Shown here piece after piece: positions 11,023 through 21,099 of a stretch of DNA of 64,000 nt (position 1 is its first letter; every line of letters begins with the position of its first letter). Source of the DNA: Tenrec ecaudatus (lineage: Eukaryota > Chordata > Mammalia > Afrosoricida > Tenrecidae); assembly GCF_050624435.1 (NCBI RefSeq), contig NC_134536.1, forward strand, positions 130,394,758 through 130,458,757, read 5' to 3'. The notes beneath the pieces are model-generated. The model was not told the DNA's origin and searched no databases. It worked only from the letters and a program-made list of their open reading frames with translations. A program made the position numbers and the translations under genes.

Positions 11023-13612
11023 TTGTTGTTGTTGTCGTCACAGGCACCATCCAGTGGCTTCTACTCACAGCAACCCCGTGGGCATGAGATTTCCCGGTCG
11101 GTCCTGCACCAGCCTCACAATTGTGGCCACGTCGCAGCCACTGTGTCCATGCCTCTCATCGAGGGTCTTCCTCTTTGTCACCCACACCAGATGGGGGCTC
11201 ACCATGCGCTGCTGTCGTGAATAGTCCGGCCGTCCTTCTTTCAAGACAAATGGTTCATTCTCTGGCAGTCCGTGACATAGTCAGTATTCTTCATCCACCC
11301 TATAATTCAAATGTATCGATCCTTCTTTGGTCTTCCTTATTCATTGCCTAGCATTCACATGCATGTGAGGCAATCGAGAATACCATGGCTTGGCTCAGAC
11401 ACACTCCGAGCCACAAAGTGACAGCTTTGTTCTTTGACATGTTACAGAGGCCTTTTGTCGAAGACGTGCCTGGTTCGATATGTCCTTTGACTTCCTGGTG
11501 GCTGCTTCCATGGCATTCATTGTGGATCCAGGTAAAATGAAATCGAACTTCAGCCGTTTCTCTGTTGATGATGACGTTGCTTGCTGTGTGGTTGTGAGGA
11601 TTTTTCTTTCCTTTATGTTAAAGAGTAATCCACCCTGAGGTTGTTGTCTTTGATCTTCATTTGTCAGTACTTCAAGTTCTCTTCACTCTCAGCAAGTAAC
11701 GCCGTGTCTTCTGCATACCGAGGTGCTTAGGGAGTCTTCCTAATGCCACAGTCTTCTTCACAGAGTCCAGACTGAATAAGCGTAGTCAAAGGACACAAGC
11801 CTGACACGCACCTCTCCTGATTTGAAAGCATTCAGTCTCCCCTTGTCCTGTTTGAGTGATAACCATTGGGTCTCTATACAGGTCCCCCATGGGGAAAATG
11901 ATTCCCATTCTTTATCAGATTCTCAAATGTTGTTTGTAATTTGTTATGGTACACATAGATGAATGCCTTTGCCTAGTCGATAAAACAGATACACAAACAT
12001 CTTCCTGGTTGGTATTCTTGGCTCCAGTCAAGATGCATCGCACATCAGCAGTCATATATATCCATGTCCTCCTATGAATCTGACTCGGATCCATGACAGT
12101 CCCCTGTTAAGGTACTACCACAAGTATTTTAAAATTATCTTCAGCAAAATTTTCCTTGCATGAGGTACTAATGATGTTGTTCAATCATTCCCACATCATG
12201 TTGGAGTGCCCTTGTTTGGAGTGGGCACAAATACGGATCGTTTCCAGTTGGTTGGGCAGGTACCCTCTTCCAAGTTTTTCAGCATAGGTGAGAGTGTTTT
12301 TTCAGCATTGCACACATTTGTTGAAACACCTCAACTAGCATTCCATCAGTTCCTGGAAACTTGGTTTTGGCCCGTGCCTTCAGAATAGCTTGGATTTCTT
12401 CCTTCAGGGCCATCGTGTCTTGATCTATATTTCCTCCTGAAATGACCAGCTCCTTTTGGTACAGTGACTCTGTGTATTCCTTCCACGTTCTTTTGGTGCT
12501 TTATGCCTCATTCAATACTTTGCCTGTAAAATCCTGCAATATTGCATCTTGAGTCTTGCTTGTTTTCTCCTTCGGTTCTTTCAGCTTAAGAAAGGCTGAG
12601 TGTGCGCTCAACTTTGGTTTTTCTAATTCTAGGTCTTTGTACATTTCCTTGTACTACTTCTCTAGTCACCCTTTGAAATATTCTGTTGAGTCCTTTTATC
12701 TCATCTTTTCTTCGTTTCATTTTAGCAAAAGTTTTTGCTCTTCGGTCAAAAGCAAGTTTCAGAGTTTCCATTGACATCACTTTCTGGTCTTTTTAATGAC
12801 CTGCTTTCTTCATACTTGATTTCCTTGATGTCATCTCCCAACCGGACTTATCTTGTCATTATGTTCAATGCATCAAATCTGTTCTTGAGACGGTCTCTAA
12901 ATTCAGGTGGAATATAGTCAAGGTGGCACTTTGGCTGTTGTAGTCTTGTTTTAATTTCTTCAGCTTCAACTTGAACTTGCATATGAGCAATTGATGGTCT
13001 GTTCTGTAGTGGGCCCCTGGCTTTATTCTGAGCAGATATCGAGCCTCTGTAGCCTCTTTCCATGGATGTAATAGATTTGATTCCTGTGAAATCCATTCGA
13101 TGAGGCCGTGTGTACAGTCTCCAGTTACGTTTTTTGAAAAGGGATATTTGCATGAATAATTCATTGGTCTTGCACAGTTCTATTCTGTGAACTCCAGTGC
13201 TGTTTCTATCACTAAGGCCGCACGTTCTTCTGCGTTTCCACTTTTTGAATTCCAATCGCCAGTAATTATCAGTGCATTGTGGTTGCATGTTGGATCAATT
13301 TCAGACTGAAGAAGTTGGTAAAAATCTTCAATTTCTTCATCTTGGGTATCAGTTGTTGGTGTGTAAATTTGAACGCTAGTCCAATGAACTGGTCTTCTAT
13401 GTAAACTTGTGGGTGTCATCCTCTCATCAACAGCATTGAAGGACAAATCTCGAAATAGTCTTTTTGAGCTTGAATGTGGTACTATTCTTCCTCAATTTGT
13501 CATTCCCACCACGGCAGACCAGATGACTGCCTGGTTCAAAATAGCTGTTCGCAGTCCATGTGACTGGCTGGCAGCGCTGGCAAAGAATATCAAATGTACC
13601 ACCGACTGCCCA
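11023..13612 (-). mobile_element. BovB/RTE LINE, nearly full-length, decayed
   Basis: A minus-strand RTE-clade retrotransposon of about 2.6 kb. Reading 5' to 3' from 13612: part of an apurinic endonuclease domain with the motif 'LIITGDWNSKSGN' (about 13277-13239, minus strand), linker pieces such as 'YIPPEFRDRLKNRFDALN' (12913-12860), a reverse transcriptase, and the 3' end with an (ACAAC)-type tail at 11023-11040. The catalytic YADD box reads YAED at 11706-11717, so an essential aspartate is replaced. The coding region is broken by many stops and frameshifts. RTE elements make an endonuclease/reverse transcriptase that copies its own RNA into nicked DNA; this copy is dead. The first few hundred bases of the element are missing at the 5' side. 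Confidence 0.9.
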
Positions 13613-13615
13613 AAG

Positions 13616-13905
13616 ATTTTTTTTAAAAAATGTGTCCTGGAAGAAGTCTAGCTAAAATACTCCTTAGAAGCCAGGCTGGCGAGACTTCATCTCACGTACT
13701 TTGGACATATTATCAGGGGAGACCAGCTCCTGGAAATGGCCATTGTGCTTGGTCAAGCAGAGACACAGAAGAAGTGGGAAAGACCCTCATCCAGATGGAT
13801 TGACACAGTGACTGCAAACACGGACTTGAACGCCATCATGGTGTGAGGATGGCGCACGGCACACCGGGTCACTAGGCGTCAGAACGGGCTTGATCTACAA
13901 CAGCA
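13616..13905 (+). mobile_element. BovB/RTE LINE, 3' end fragment
   Basis: Opposite-strand RTE 3' end touching the 5' end of the minus-strand element. Contains 'gtcctggaagaagtctagc', 'tactttggacatattatcag', 'gatggattgacacagtgact' and a 'tctacaacagcag' tail. Confidence 0.85.
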
Positions 13906-13921
13906 GCCTCAGTCCGTTTCC

Positions 13922-14113
13922 TGTCCCTAATCCAGTGGCACAGTGGATTGTGCTAACTGAAAGGGTAGCAGCTTGAACCCACCGGGCACCCTGAGGGGGA
14001 ACGAGGATGTTGTCTGTTCCTGGAAAGATGTACAGCCTCAGAAACCCACAGGTTTCTGACATGACCTACGGGGTCACTGCGAATCAGAATGGACTCAGGA
14101 ATTGGCTAGTGGC
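13922..14113 (+). repeat. AfroSINE
   Basis: Plus-strand copy: 'gcacagtggattgtgctaac', 'agcagcttgaacccaccggg', 'agatgtacagcctcagaaac' and 'aatcagaatggactcaggaa'. It begins within 20 bp of the end of the RTE fragment. Confidence 0.85.
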
Positions 14114-14737
14114 TTCAGAGCCTAGGGGACCGATCTTCATCTTTGGAAACATCCACTTTTCCTTGATTCACCTTCATACATTCCGTAGAGCCCCCTTGAG
14201 GTTGCAGCTGCTGACTCGCTTTCCAATTAGGAATGGACGTCGCAGCTGCGCCTCGCCCACCCACCCAGTGCAGGTGCAGAGAGCGCCCTTCCAGGCACAT
14301 CGTTTAGTGTGGCCACCTCGAGGAGCCAGCTCTTCCCTAGCCTTCCACTGCAGGGGCGCATCGTCCCCCGCACAGTCGCAGGTGGTCAGTCACCACTGTG
14401 CACAAGCTGCGCACTGGCCACTCGTGGAAAAGTAAATGGCCAAGTCTATCGTAGTCTGGAAGTTCTGCCCCAACCTATCCACCCTGGGTGACCTGGTGGC
14501 ATTTGCAGTGCTTGTAGGACAGCTTCCGGAGTCACAGTCCCACGCAAGCCAGCACAGAAGACGCACTGGCAGATGCACTGTACTCTCTGGCTGGCAGTGC
14601 TCATTACCTATCTCGCTCACAGGGGATGGGGAGGGTCGTTTTATTTCAAGGCTTAATGACGTGGCTCAGGCAAAAGCTCCAGGAAGCCTCAACCAGCCCA
14701 GGGAGTGTGGGCTTTCTAAGAATTGGAGTTTCCATGC
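14114..14737. other. single-copy DNA, nothing recognised
   Basis: Unique sequence; no repeat or exon signature. Confidence 0.4.
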
Positions 14738-14960
14738 TTTGTGTTGCTTTTTTTAGTTTCCATGTTTGATTCTGTTCCATATATATTTATTCCCCCTTCC
14801 ATCAGATACATATATATATTTTCCCCCTTCCGTCAGGATCTATCTATTGTGAAGGGTGTGACTTCTTCACTCCTCAGTTGTTGGGCACCCAGGTTGCTTC
14901 TAGATTTTTGTAGCTCCTGTAAACCACATGGCGGAGAACATCTTATAGAATGATTTCAGG
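14738..14960 (-). mobile_element. L1 LINE fragment (old)
   Basis: 'gggtgtgacttcttcactcc' through 'gttgggcacccaggttgctt' and 'aaaccacatggcggagaaca' resemble the reverse complement of older mammalian L1 3' regions. Boundaries approximate. Confidence 0.45.
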
Positions 14961-14979
14961 AGGTGGCTAACTTGGACGT

Positions 14980-15505
14980 TGAGATAGTTAAGGTTTATTG
15001 TGCCAACTGGTGGACAAACACATGTGGGATTCATCGGAGGGTAGAAAGATAAATGGTTTCGTGAGCCTCGCCTCTCTGGTTCTCAGATCTCTTGCTCTTT
15101 GATGATCAGACCAAGGTGAAGCTGCCTTAGCCAGTTCCCTGCTTCAGCTAGCAGGGCTCACTTCCTGCAAGACATCCCTGAGAAGCCACATGGACCTACC
15201 CTGATGCAGCCCTGCATGCTGGAGAAGGCATATGGAAATCCCTGCCAGCACTGAGATGCTTACAACATCACTGAATTCAAAGACTTTCTACCCACTGACC
15301 TGTGATCCTCCTGCATTTGGCATCATTGTGTGTGTTTTGTGAGTTTGAGGAGGACTTTGTAGATCAGACAAATGGGCTAAGTCGGACTTATGGTCTTGGC
15401 CTGGACTGGGTTGGGATGCTTTCTGAATGTACACTTATATATAAAACTCTCTTATACGTATGAGTTTCTGTGGATTTGTTTCTCTAGTTTACCTAGACTA
15501 ACACA
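14980..15505 (+). mobile_element. solo LTR, ERVL type (subfamily 2)
   Basis: Begins TGAGATAGTTAAGG and ends CCTAGACTAACACA, 526 bp, flanked by gacgt (14975-14979) and aacgt (15506-15510), a 5-bp target duplication with one mismatch. Alignable throughout with the LTR at 50463-50979: 'ctgccttagccagttccc' and 'cttcctgcaagacatccc' are shared. A 'tatataaaactct' stretch near the 3' end may be its old promoter/poly(A) zone. No internal viral sequence. Confidence 0.85.
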
Positions 15506-15510
15506 AACGT

Positions 15511-16156
15511 CATGTCCTATTTCTGAGTTCTTTCTACAGCGGTCTCTGCGACTTCCTTGTGTTTATGGCCCCCAAAGCTTAGCCGAGCTTGGCACCTGCC
15601 TTGCTGTCAGCCCCTAGTTAGCAGTGACCAGGCTGCATTTCTGGAACAGGGTCTCTGGGTGAAGGAACTGGCTTGGTGGGCGGCTCTAGAAGGAGTCTAA
15701 AGGGCACCCCGGGAGAAGTGCCAACCTCTCCGAGGAGAAGACCTCCTGGATCCCGAGCCACTGGCTGTCCTGCGGGCCAAGAACTGGCCTCCTTGACCTC
15801 TTACCTTGCTGGCCCCTGTGGCTTCCCTGTGGGGTCCACCTGCTTGCCAGGTGCCCCCAGCTCAGACTCATCTAAGCTCTTTTGTTACATCGTCAAGCTG
15901 AAGGCCCTGCCATTGGCTCGTCACTGCTGAGTGATGTGGCAGCAGCTCCCAGCCCACATCTGACACTTGTCCCCTGTGAAGCATCCACAAGGCACCCTTC
16001 ACCCCTGTCCTCCGCTCTGCCGGCCATCTCCCCGGGCACCAAAGGGCCTTCATCTGTTCCTCCCGAAGGCTTCCTCTGACTCTCCCTTACAGCTTGCGAC
16101 GTACGATCGTGGATGTGGGATCCATCCCGACTTTCCACGGGGTCTTGTAAGAAGAT
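15511..16156. other. single-copy DNA, nothing recognised
   Basis: Unique sequence leading into the repeat-poor block. No feature supported. Confidence 0.4.
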
Positions 16157-16178
16157 AGAGAGAGAGAGAGAGAGAGAG
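16157..16178. repeat. (GA)n short microsatellite
   Basis: Eleven GA units. Confidence 0.9.
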
Positions 16179-16489
16179 GCAAACACTGAGCGGTAATAAC
16201 TTATTCATTTAATTTCCCCTCTCAGGCGTCCAGGCTCTCAACCTCCTGCCATTTTCTCTCCTCGTTTAATTTCTTTCTTTTTGGTCTCCTCTTTTCCTCC
16301 CCCTTTTCTCTTCCGTCGACCTCCCCTCTCCTCCCCCTGCCCCCACCCCACTGCAGCTTTGACACACACGCTCCCACCCTCCTGTCCTCGTCTCCCCTCC
16401 TCTCCGCTTCTTTTTCAAGTTTTTTCTTCTTCTTTTAACTTTCAAGGTCATTCCGGACTCCTGACGCCGTCAGTCCCTCGGTGAGCCGG

Positions 16490-16815
16490 GAGCGCCGTTG
16501 GTGTCCGTGGCCTCTGTTTCCGTGGCAACCCAGTAACCATTAATTTTCAATTAAAGGAGACAAAAAGCTCGATGACAGCTCCAGGTCTGCTGAGGATGTC
16601 AAGAATCTGTATTAATATACAGCAAGAGAGCATAATTGTGTGTCCATCTTCCCGAGCAGCGAAAAATGGAGGGATAATTACCAGCTCGAAAGCCACTCTG
16701 TAATTTAGTTCTTACTGTCACCACAGCCCTACACATTAGCATAAATTAAAAGCAGCGTTTATTGTTATCAGAGTGCATTGATATCGCCAGACCCGCTTGC
16801 TTCCTTTTAACTGTT
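16490..16815. promoter_or_regulatory. candidate conserved developmental enhancer
   Basis: A repeat-free AT-rich block of about 320 bp between GC-rich flanks, dense in homeodomain-type cores: 'ccattaattttcaattaaag', 'gtattaatatac', 'ggataattaccag', 'ctgtaatttag' and 'cattagcataaattaaaag'. It also has a SOX-like ATTGTT next to a GATA-like TTATCA ('tttattgttatcagag') and an RFX-like X-box at its left edge. This base and motif profile is typical of vertebrate conserved non-coding elements near developmental genes. No open frame of interest crosses it. The role is inferred; conservation is untested. Confidence 0.5.
16516..16529. promoter_or_regulatory. RFX-type X-box-like palindrome
   Basis: GTTTCCGTGGCAAC differs by one base from the symmetrical RFX site GTTTCCATGGCAAC. 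It stands at the left edge of the AT-rich candidate enhancer. A 14-bp near-match can arise by chance in 64 kb, so this is a candidate only. Confidence 0.4.
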
Positions 16816-17434
16816 TGTTGTGGGTGAGTGACTCCCCAACTCTTGCCGGGGTCTCCCTGGAGTGGCAGGGGTGAGAGCAGAGGGTTGCAGACTGGGCAAG
16901 GCCAGCCTACAAGGGCCGGGGGTGGGGGATGGGGGTTCCTACCACCTGCCCTCGGGCAGATGGAGACAAGGGGCAGCATGTCGCCCCCTCGGAAGGGGCC
17001 TGGGGATGCCGGTGGGGGCTTCGGGAAGAATTCATCTGGCACGTGGGGATGCTTTGTTTTGCCAAGGGCTCGCCAGCCTGGGTCCCTAGTGTCGTCCAGG
17101 CCTGTGGACCAGCCCTCAAGGCCAACCTGTTAGACAAAGGAATGAGTGAGTGCCCAGGCGCATCCCTCCTGGGTGGGTGTCAGCAGGACCTGCTCGCTCT
17201 CGCCCTTCGGCAAGTGGCCAGCTCAGCAGAGCGAGGCTCCTGACCCTGGCCTGGCTTCTGCTCAGCCACCCAGGCCCCCAGTTCCCCAGGGGGACCCCTC
17301 AGGGTCCCACTCTTTCTGCTGACCTTCCACCCCAAGGCTAGGGTCCTGCCACAGCCGCCTCTGTGCAGGCTCACCTTGGAGTCGCTGGAGCGCCTCGAGG
17401 TGTCTCGCTGCCCGGGTGCCGGTGACAGCCGCCG
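16816..17434. other. GC-rich single-copy spacer
   Basis: GC-rich unique sequence between two candidate regulatory blocks; open frames here show no recognisable protein. Confidence 0.4.
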
Positions 17435-17615
17435 AAATCATGAATTTCCATGAATGGGGGCCGCAGGGTTTTCTGTGTTCTATCCGGAGAGAGCTGTCCT
17501 TCAGAGGGGAATTTAGCGTAATTACCCTTAAGGGAGCGATCCTTACACAGTCAGTCACAACACTGACCTCCTGACTGAGATCTGACAGCAAGATTACAGG
17601 CTGTGTATGCAACAG
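17435..17615. promoter_or_regulatory. candidate conserved non-coding element 2
   Basis: Repeat-free block containing 'atcatgaatttccatgaat', 'tttagcgtaattaccctta', the palindrome CCCTTAAGGG and 'acagtcagtcacaacactga'. Composition changes sharply at both sides. Homeodomain-type TAATTA is shared with the block at 16490-16815. Confidence 0.4.
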
Positions 17616-17937
17616 AAGGGGCATCCTCCTTTTGGGGGCGGGGGGGGGGGGCAGAGGAAGGAGGAGGGGAAGGAGAGGCAGAGGCTTTGAAAAGAAAAGC
17701 GCTGGCTTGCAGCTGCCAGGCGCACACACGGTTCTTGGTGGGGCATCCACGGAGCAGGGAGAAGGGACCCGGGCTTCTGAGTCCTTTAGCTGGTCCTCCA
17801 GGAGAGCTGGAGGAGGGGGGTGCAGCCGTCCGTCTTGGGGCCCTGGTCTGTGATCTTAGCTCAAAGGAGTCTCTTTCCAGAGGTCTAGAGAGTGCTGAGA
17901 ACTCTTGGGAGGCCTGAAGAGCACCAGGAACTCTTTG

Positions 17938-18125
17938 AAAACCCCCTGGTGGGGCCGTGATTCAGCGCTTGATCGCCAATGGAAAGGTCTGGCCCTCGGA
18001 ACCCACCAGCTGCTCTGCGGGACAGAGAGGTGGCCATCTGCTCTGACACGACCCCAGCCTGAGAACCCCCGTGGGGCAGTCCTGCTCTGTCCCGCAGGGT
18101 CCGTACGGCTAGAAATCGCCTGGAC
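17938..18125 (+). repeat. AfroSINE
   Basis: 'aaaccccctggtggggccg' head, 'ggaacccaccagctgctctg' box, 'gtggggcagtcctgctctgt' and 'aatcgcctgga' tail. First of four plus-strand copies in succession. Confidence 0.85.
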
Positions 18126-18147
18126 AATAATGGGCAGGGATTTTTTT

Positions 18148-18345
18148 TTTCTGTTGCTCCCGTGGGTGGCACAATTGGGGCAGGAACGTTGAACTGAAAG
18201 GCTGGCAGTTGGAATCCCCGCACCCCCACCCCCCAGCAGTGCTAGAGGGTGGGAAGTGGGAAAGACCAGGCAAACCCCTCGGCTCCATACAGGGCATCTT
18301 GAGACAGTTCTAGTCTGCCATCCAGGGTGTCTCTAAGTCCAGCAG
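18148..18345 (+). repeat. AfroSINE, diverged
   Basis: 'ctcccgtgggtggcacaatt' head, 'ggctggcagttggaatcccc' box, 'gacagttctagtctgccatc' and 'cagacttgacgtcacc' tail. Confidence 0.7.
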
Positions 18346-18429
18346 ACTTGACGTCACCTCCCAAACCAGCAAAAAACGATTTGGTGAGTCCCTGTGGGGT
18401 GGAGAGGGCCCTGGTTTGGGGAGAGTGTC

Positions 18430-18590
18430 TGCCAATCACAGGCCAGCAGTTCTATTTCACCAGTGGCTCCACAGGAGGAAGACTATATGCTCTGGTACGA
18501 CGGGATGGCAGCAAACAACTGCAGCATCTAGATTCACAGACTTGGAAGCCCACTGGGACAGCTCTGTTCTGTCCAATGAGGTCCTTAGAG
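18430..18590 (+). repeat. AfroSINE, diverged, head rearranged
   Basis: 'ggccagcagttctatttcac' box, 'ggaggaagactatatgctct', then 'gggacagctctgttctgtcc' and 'aatgaggtccttagagtggg'. Confidence 0.65.
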
Positions 18591-18597
18591 TGGGTGG

Positions 18598-18775
18598 GAT
18601 TATGGAAGTGGTGAAACTCTCCACTACTGACCTCCAGGTTAGCCATTCGAACCCACCCAGAGTCCCCTAAGAAGAAAAACCTGATAATCCGCTTCCAGGG
18701 GCGCTCAGGGTTGACAATCTCCTGAACACCTGGGAGCTTCGTGAGCTGGAGTCAACTTGATGGCAGCAAACAACA
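18598..18775 (+). repeat. AfroSINE
   Basis: 'ggttagccattcgaaccca' box, 'aagaagaaaaacctgataat', and 'gctggagtcaacttgatggc' with an 'agcaaacaaca' tail. Starts where the previous copy ends. Confidence 0.75.
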
Positions 18776-19111
18776 GTGAGAACTCTGGGATAGACTCTTC
18801 ACAAGCACGCTGCCCCCATCCCGTCTGCCCCCATCCCGTCTGCCTGCTTCTCCCACAGTGCCTGGAGCCCCACCCTGGGCATCACTACATCTCAGGCCCT
18901 GCCAATACGTCCATCTCTGGGTTACCTGACTGGGGACATGCTCAGAGGGGATCGTTCTAAATCTAGCAAGGGGTTTTCCATCACACTTGCTAGCTCATCA
19001 TACAATAGAGACCCAAGAGGAGGCATACAGACCAGGCGACATTGGATGAGGTGATGAGGGGAAGTAGGGGTGAGGGGAAAGGATCCACCTAACAAAACAG
19101 CAAGAAGTTTT
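18776..19111. other. single-copy DNA
   Basis: A 15-bp direct duplication ('gcccccatcccgtct') occurs near 18812-18842; nothing else is recognised. Confidence 0.35.
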
Positions 19112-19240
19112 TGGGGGAGTTCCTGGGTGGAGAAACGGGGCTCTGATGACATAATGGGTTAAGAGTTGGGCCACTATCTGAAAGGTCAGCAGTTGAACCC
19201 ATCAGTTAGCTGCTCTGTGAGAGAAAGAGGAGACAATTAA
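19112..19240 (+). repeat. AfroSINE, 5' part (split by mariner)
   Basis: Head and box of a plus-strand AfroSINE ('gggttaagagttgggccac', 'gcagttgaacccatcag', 'gctctgtgagagaaagagg'). It stops at the mariner and resumes at 20153. Confidence 0.85.
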
Positions 19241-20152
19241 TTAGGAGGCACCAAAAAACCCCAGGAATTGCACTGGGCAGAGCGGAGCTTTCATGGTACA
19301 CATTTTTCCCACTGGGTGAGCATCCACCAACTTGATCTGAGTCAGTGCACCCAGTGGCGTTACCTGGGAAGTCTCTCTGGTCACAGTGAATTTTTTTGTG
19401 AAAGCAGTTTCACCCGAACCTTGTTTTTTGTGATGGCCGATTTAAGAGAACAGCGTGCAACTGTGAAATTTCATTTCCTGTTCTGGAAAAATGCTGCAGA
19501 AACTTGTGATGTCGAAACCACACAGAAGGCTAGCACTAATGGAAAAATCCAAGTGTACAAGTGGTTTTCTTGTTTCAAAAAGAAGTGGAATGTTCTGGAC
19601 CTCATTCTGGACATCCGTTAACTTCCCAAACGGATGAAAATGTCAACTCGTAGTGCGTTTGGAGTTCATTCCACCAGGTCAGACCGTTAATCAAGCTTTC
19701 TATTTAGAGGTTCTGAAAAGATTGCATAACAGTGTGAGACCAAAAAAAAGGCCTGACTGTGGCAGACAGGGGGCTGGTTTTGCCTCCACGACATGCAGCC
19801 ATCTCAGTGCGCCAGTTTTTGGCACAAAAAAACCCCCAGCATGCCGCTCTTGTCCCACGCACCTGACTCAACTGACCTGGTTCTGTACAACTTTTTGTTT
19901 CCAAGAATGAAGAGGGACATGAAAGGATAGAGATCTGACGTCGTAGAAGAGATGAAGAAAAAAAACAAGGGAGGTACTGTCATCCATTCCAATAGATGAG
20001 CTTGAACAATGTTTCCAAGAATGGAATTGCAGATTTAACAAATGTATTAAGTATAATGGAGAATCCTTTGAAGGTGATGAGGTTGTTTTGTAAAAAAAAT
20101 TTAAATACGTAGCTTTAGAAAGAAAATAATTCTATTTTGGGGGGGGGGGTTG
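19241..20152 (+). mobile_element. mariner-family DNA transposon, internally deleted
   Basis: About 910 bp with inverted ends ('ggcaccaaaaaacccc' on the left, 'attttggggggggg' on the right), sitting inside an AfroSINE. The left part encodes the N-terminal DNA-binding region of a mariner transposase ('VYKWFSCFKKK', 19552-19584). The middle third of the gene is missing, and the sequence then jumps to the catalytic part with 'EFIPPGQTVNQAFYLEVLKR' (19659-19718). Mariner transposases cut and paste DNA at TA dinucleotides. This copy lacks the first catalytic aspartate region and is full of stops, so it is inactive. It aligns with the longer copy at 25804-27122. Confidence 0.85.
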
Positions 20153-20270
20153 AGCCCTTGTACTTCCATGAAGGTTTACAGCCTAGGAAACCCTACGGGG
20201 TAATTCTATTCTGTCCTGTAGGCTCATCATGAACTGAAACTTCCTTGACAGCAGTGGGTTTGGGGCTCTT
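20153..20270 (+). repeat. AfroSINE, 3' part (split by mariner)
   Basis: 'aggtttacagcctaggaaac', 'taattctattctgtcctgta' and 'gacagcagtgggtttggggc' complete the copy that starts at 19112. Confidence 0.85.
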
Positions 20271-20627
20271 TGCAATGGACCCACAGAGCTTCAGACGGAG
20301 AGAAGATGAATCCAAAGGCTCCCAGCTAGAAGGGACCTTGGAGATCAGCTGACTCAAACTCTCACCAAAGCAGGGTCCCTCTCTGCTCTACTTCTACCCC
20401 CCAAATCTAAGGAGCATCCGAGCACTGGGGAGCTCCTTCTGAGCAAAAGTGAGGATCTGTTCCCCTTCTCATGTGGGATGGCCTCAGCTGCAGGAGGATG
20501 GCACTCTGCAGTCTGTTGCCCTCTCCCCCAATCCAGGGACCTGGTCACCCATCACTATCTGGCTCACCCTTCCCTGGAAGAGCTGAAGAAGGACCTGAAC
20601 ATGTAAATCCAATGCTTATTGGCTCTC
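20271..20627. other. single-copy DNA with an old mammalian repeat word
   Basis: 'ctagaagggaccttggagat' at about 20327-20346 resembles an ancient mammal-wide repeat also hinted at near 30190-30225. Family not named. Confidence 0.3.
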
Positions 20628-20990
20628 CTGCCCTGCTGTCATTCTGTGGTGGCTTGTGTGTTGCTGAGATGTGGGAAGCTATGTCACAGGCGTTTCAAAT
20701 ACCAGCAGGGGCACCCATGGTGGCCAGGCTTCAGTGGAAAAGACCAAGAAGAAATAGGTAGACGACTTCTTAAAACTTGACCACCAAAAACCATATGGCT
20801 TGCAGTGGCCATGCTGGAAGATGAGCCCCAGGTTGGTCGGCACTCAGAATATGCCGGGGAAGAGCTGCCTCTTGAAGGCAGAGTCAGCATTACTGATTAG
20901 AATGTGGCAAAGCCTTCGGGATTTTTGTTTGTTGATATGGCCTGGCTGGAGATGAGAAGACACGGCTGCATAATCTTTGCATAACTGGAA
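20628..20990 (+). repeat. afrotherian tRNA-Gly-headed composite repeat, 3' body
   Basis: 'cttgtgtgttgctgagatg', 'gtttcaaataccagcagggg', 'aagaccaagaagaaataggt' and 'ctggaagatgagccccaggt' match, in opposite orientation, the body of the repeat at 22425-23155 and the stretch at 23621-23760. That family carries a tRNA-Gly-like head and an RTE-like end elsewhere in this window. It is present here as a headless copy. Confidence 0.65.
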
Positions 20991-21099
20991 AGCGGGTCGG
21001 CAACAACCATGAAGGACTTGTGTCTTTCCTCAGTGAGTATCAATTGATTGTGGCCTTAAAAGCTCCCAAACACCCGTCTTAGGGGCAACTCTTGGCTTC

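Noticed and set aside
11023-13905. Single RTE with twin-priming inversion
   Set aside because: Both the minus and the plus part contain the same RTE 3' end, so two separate copies are needed.
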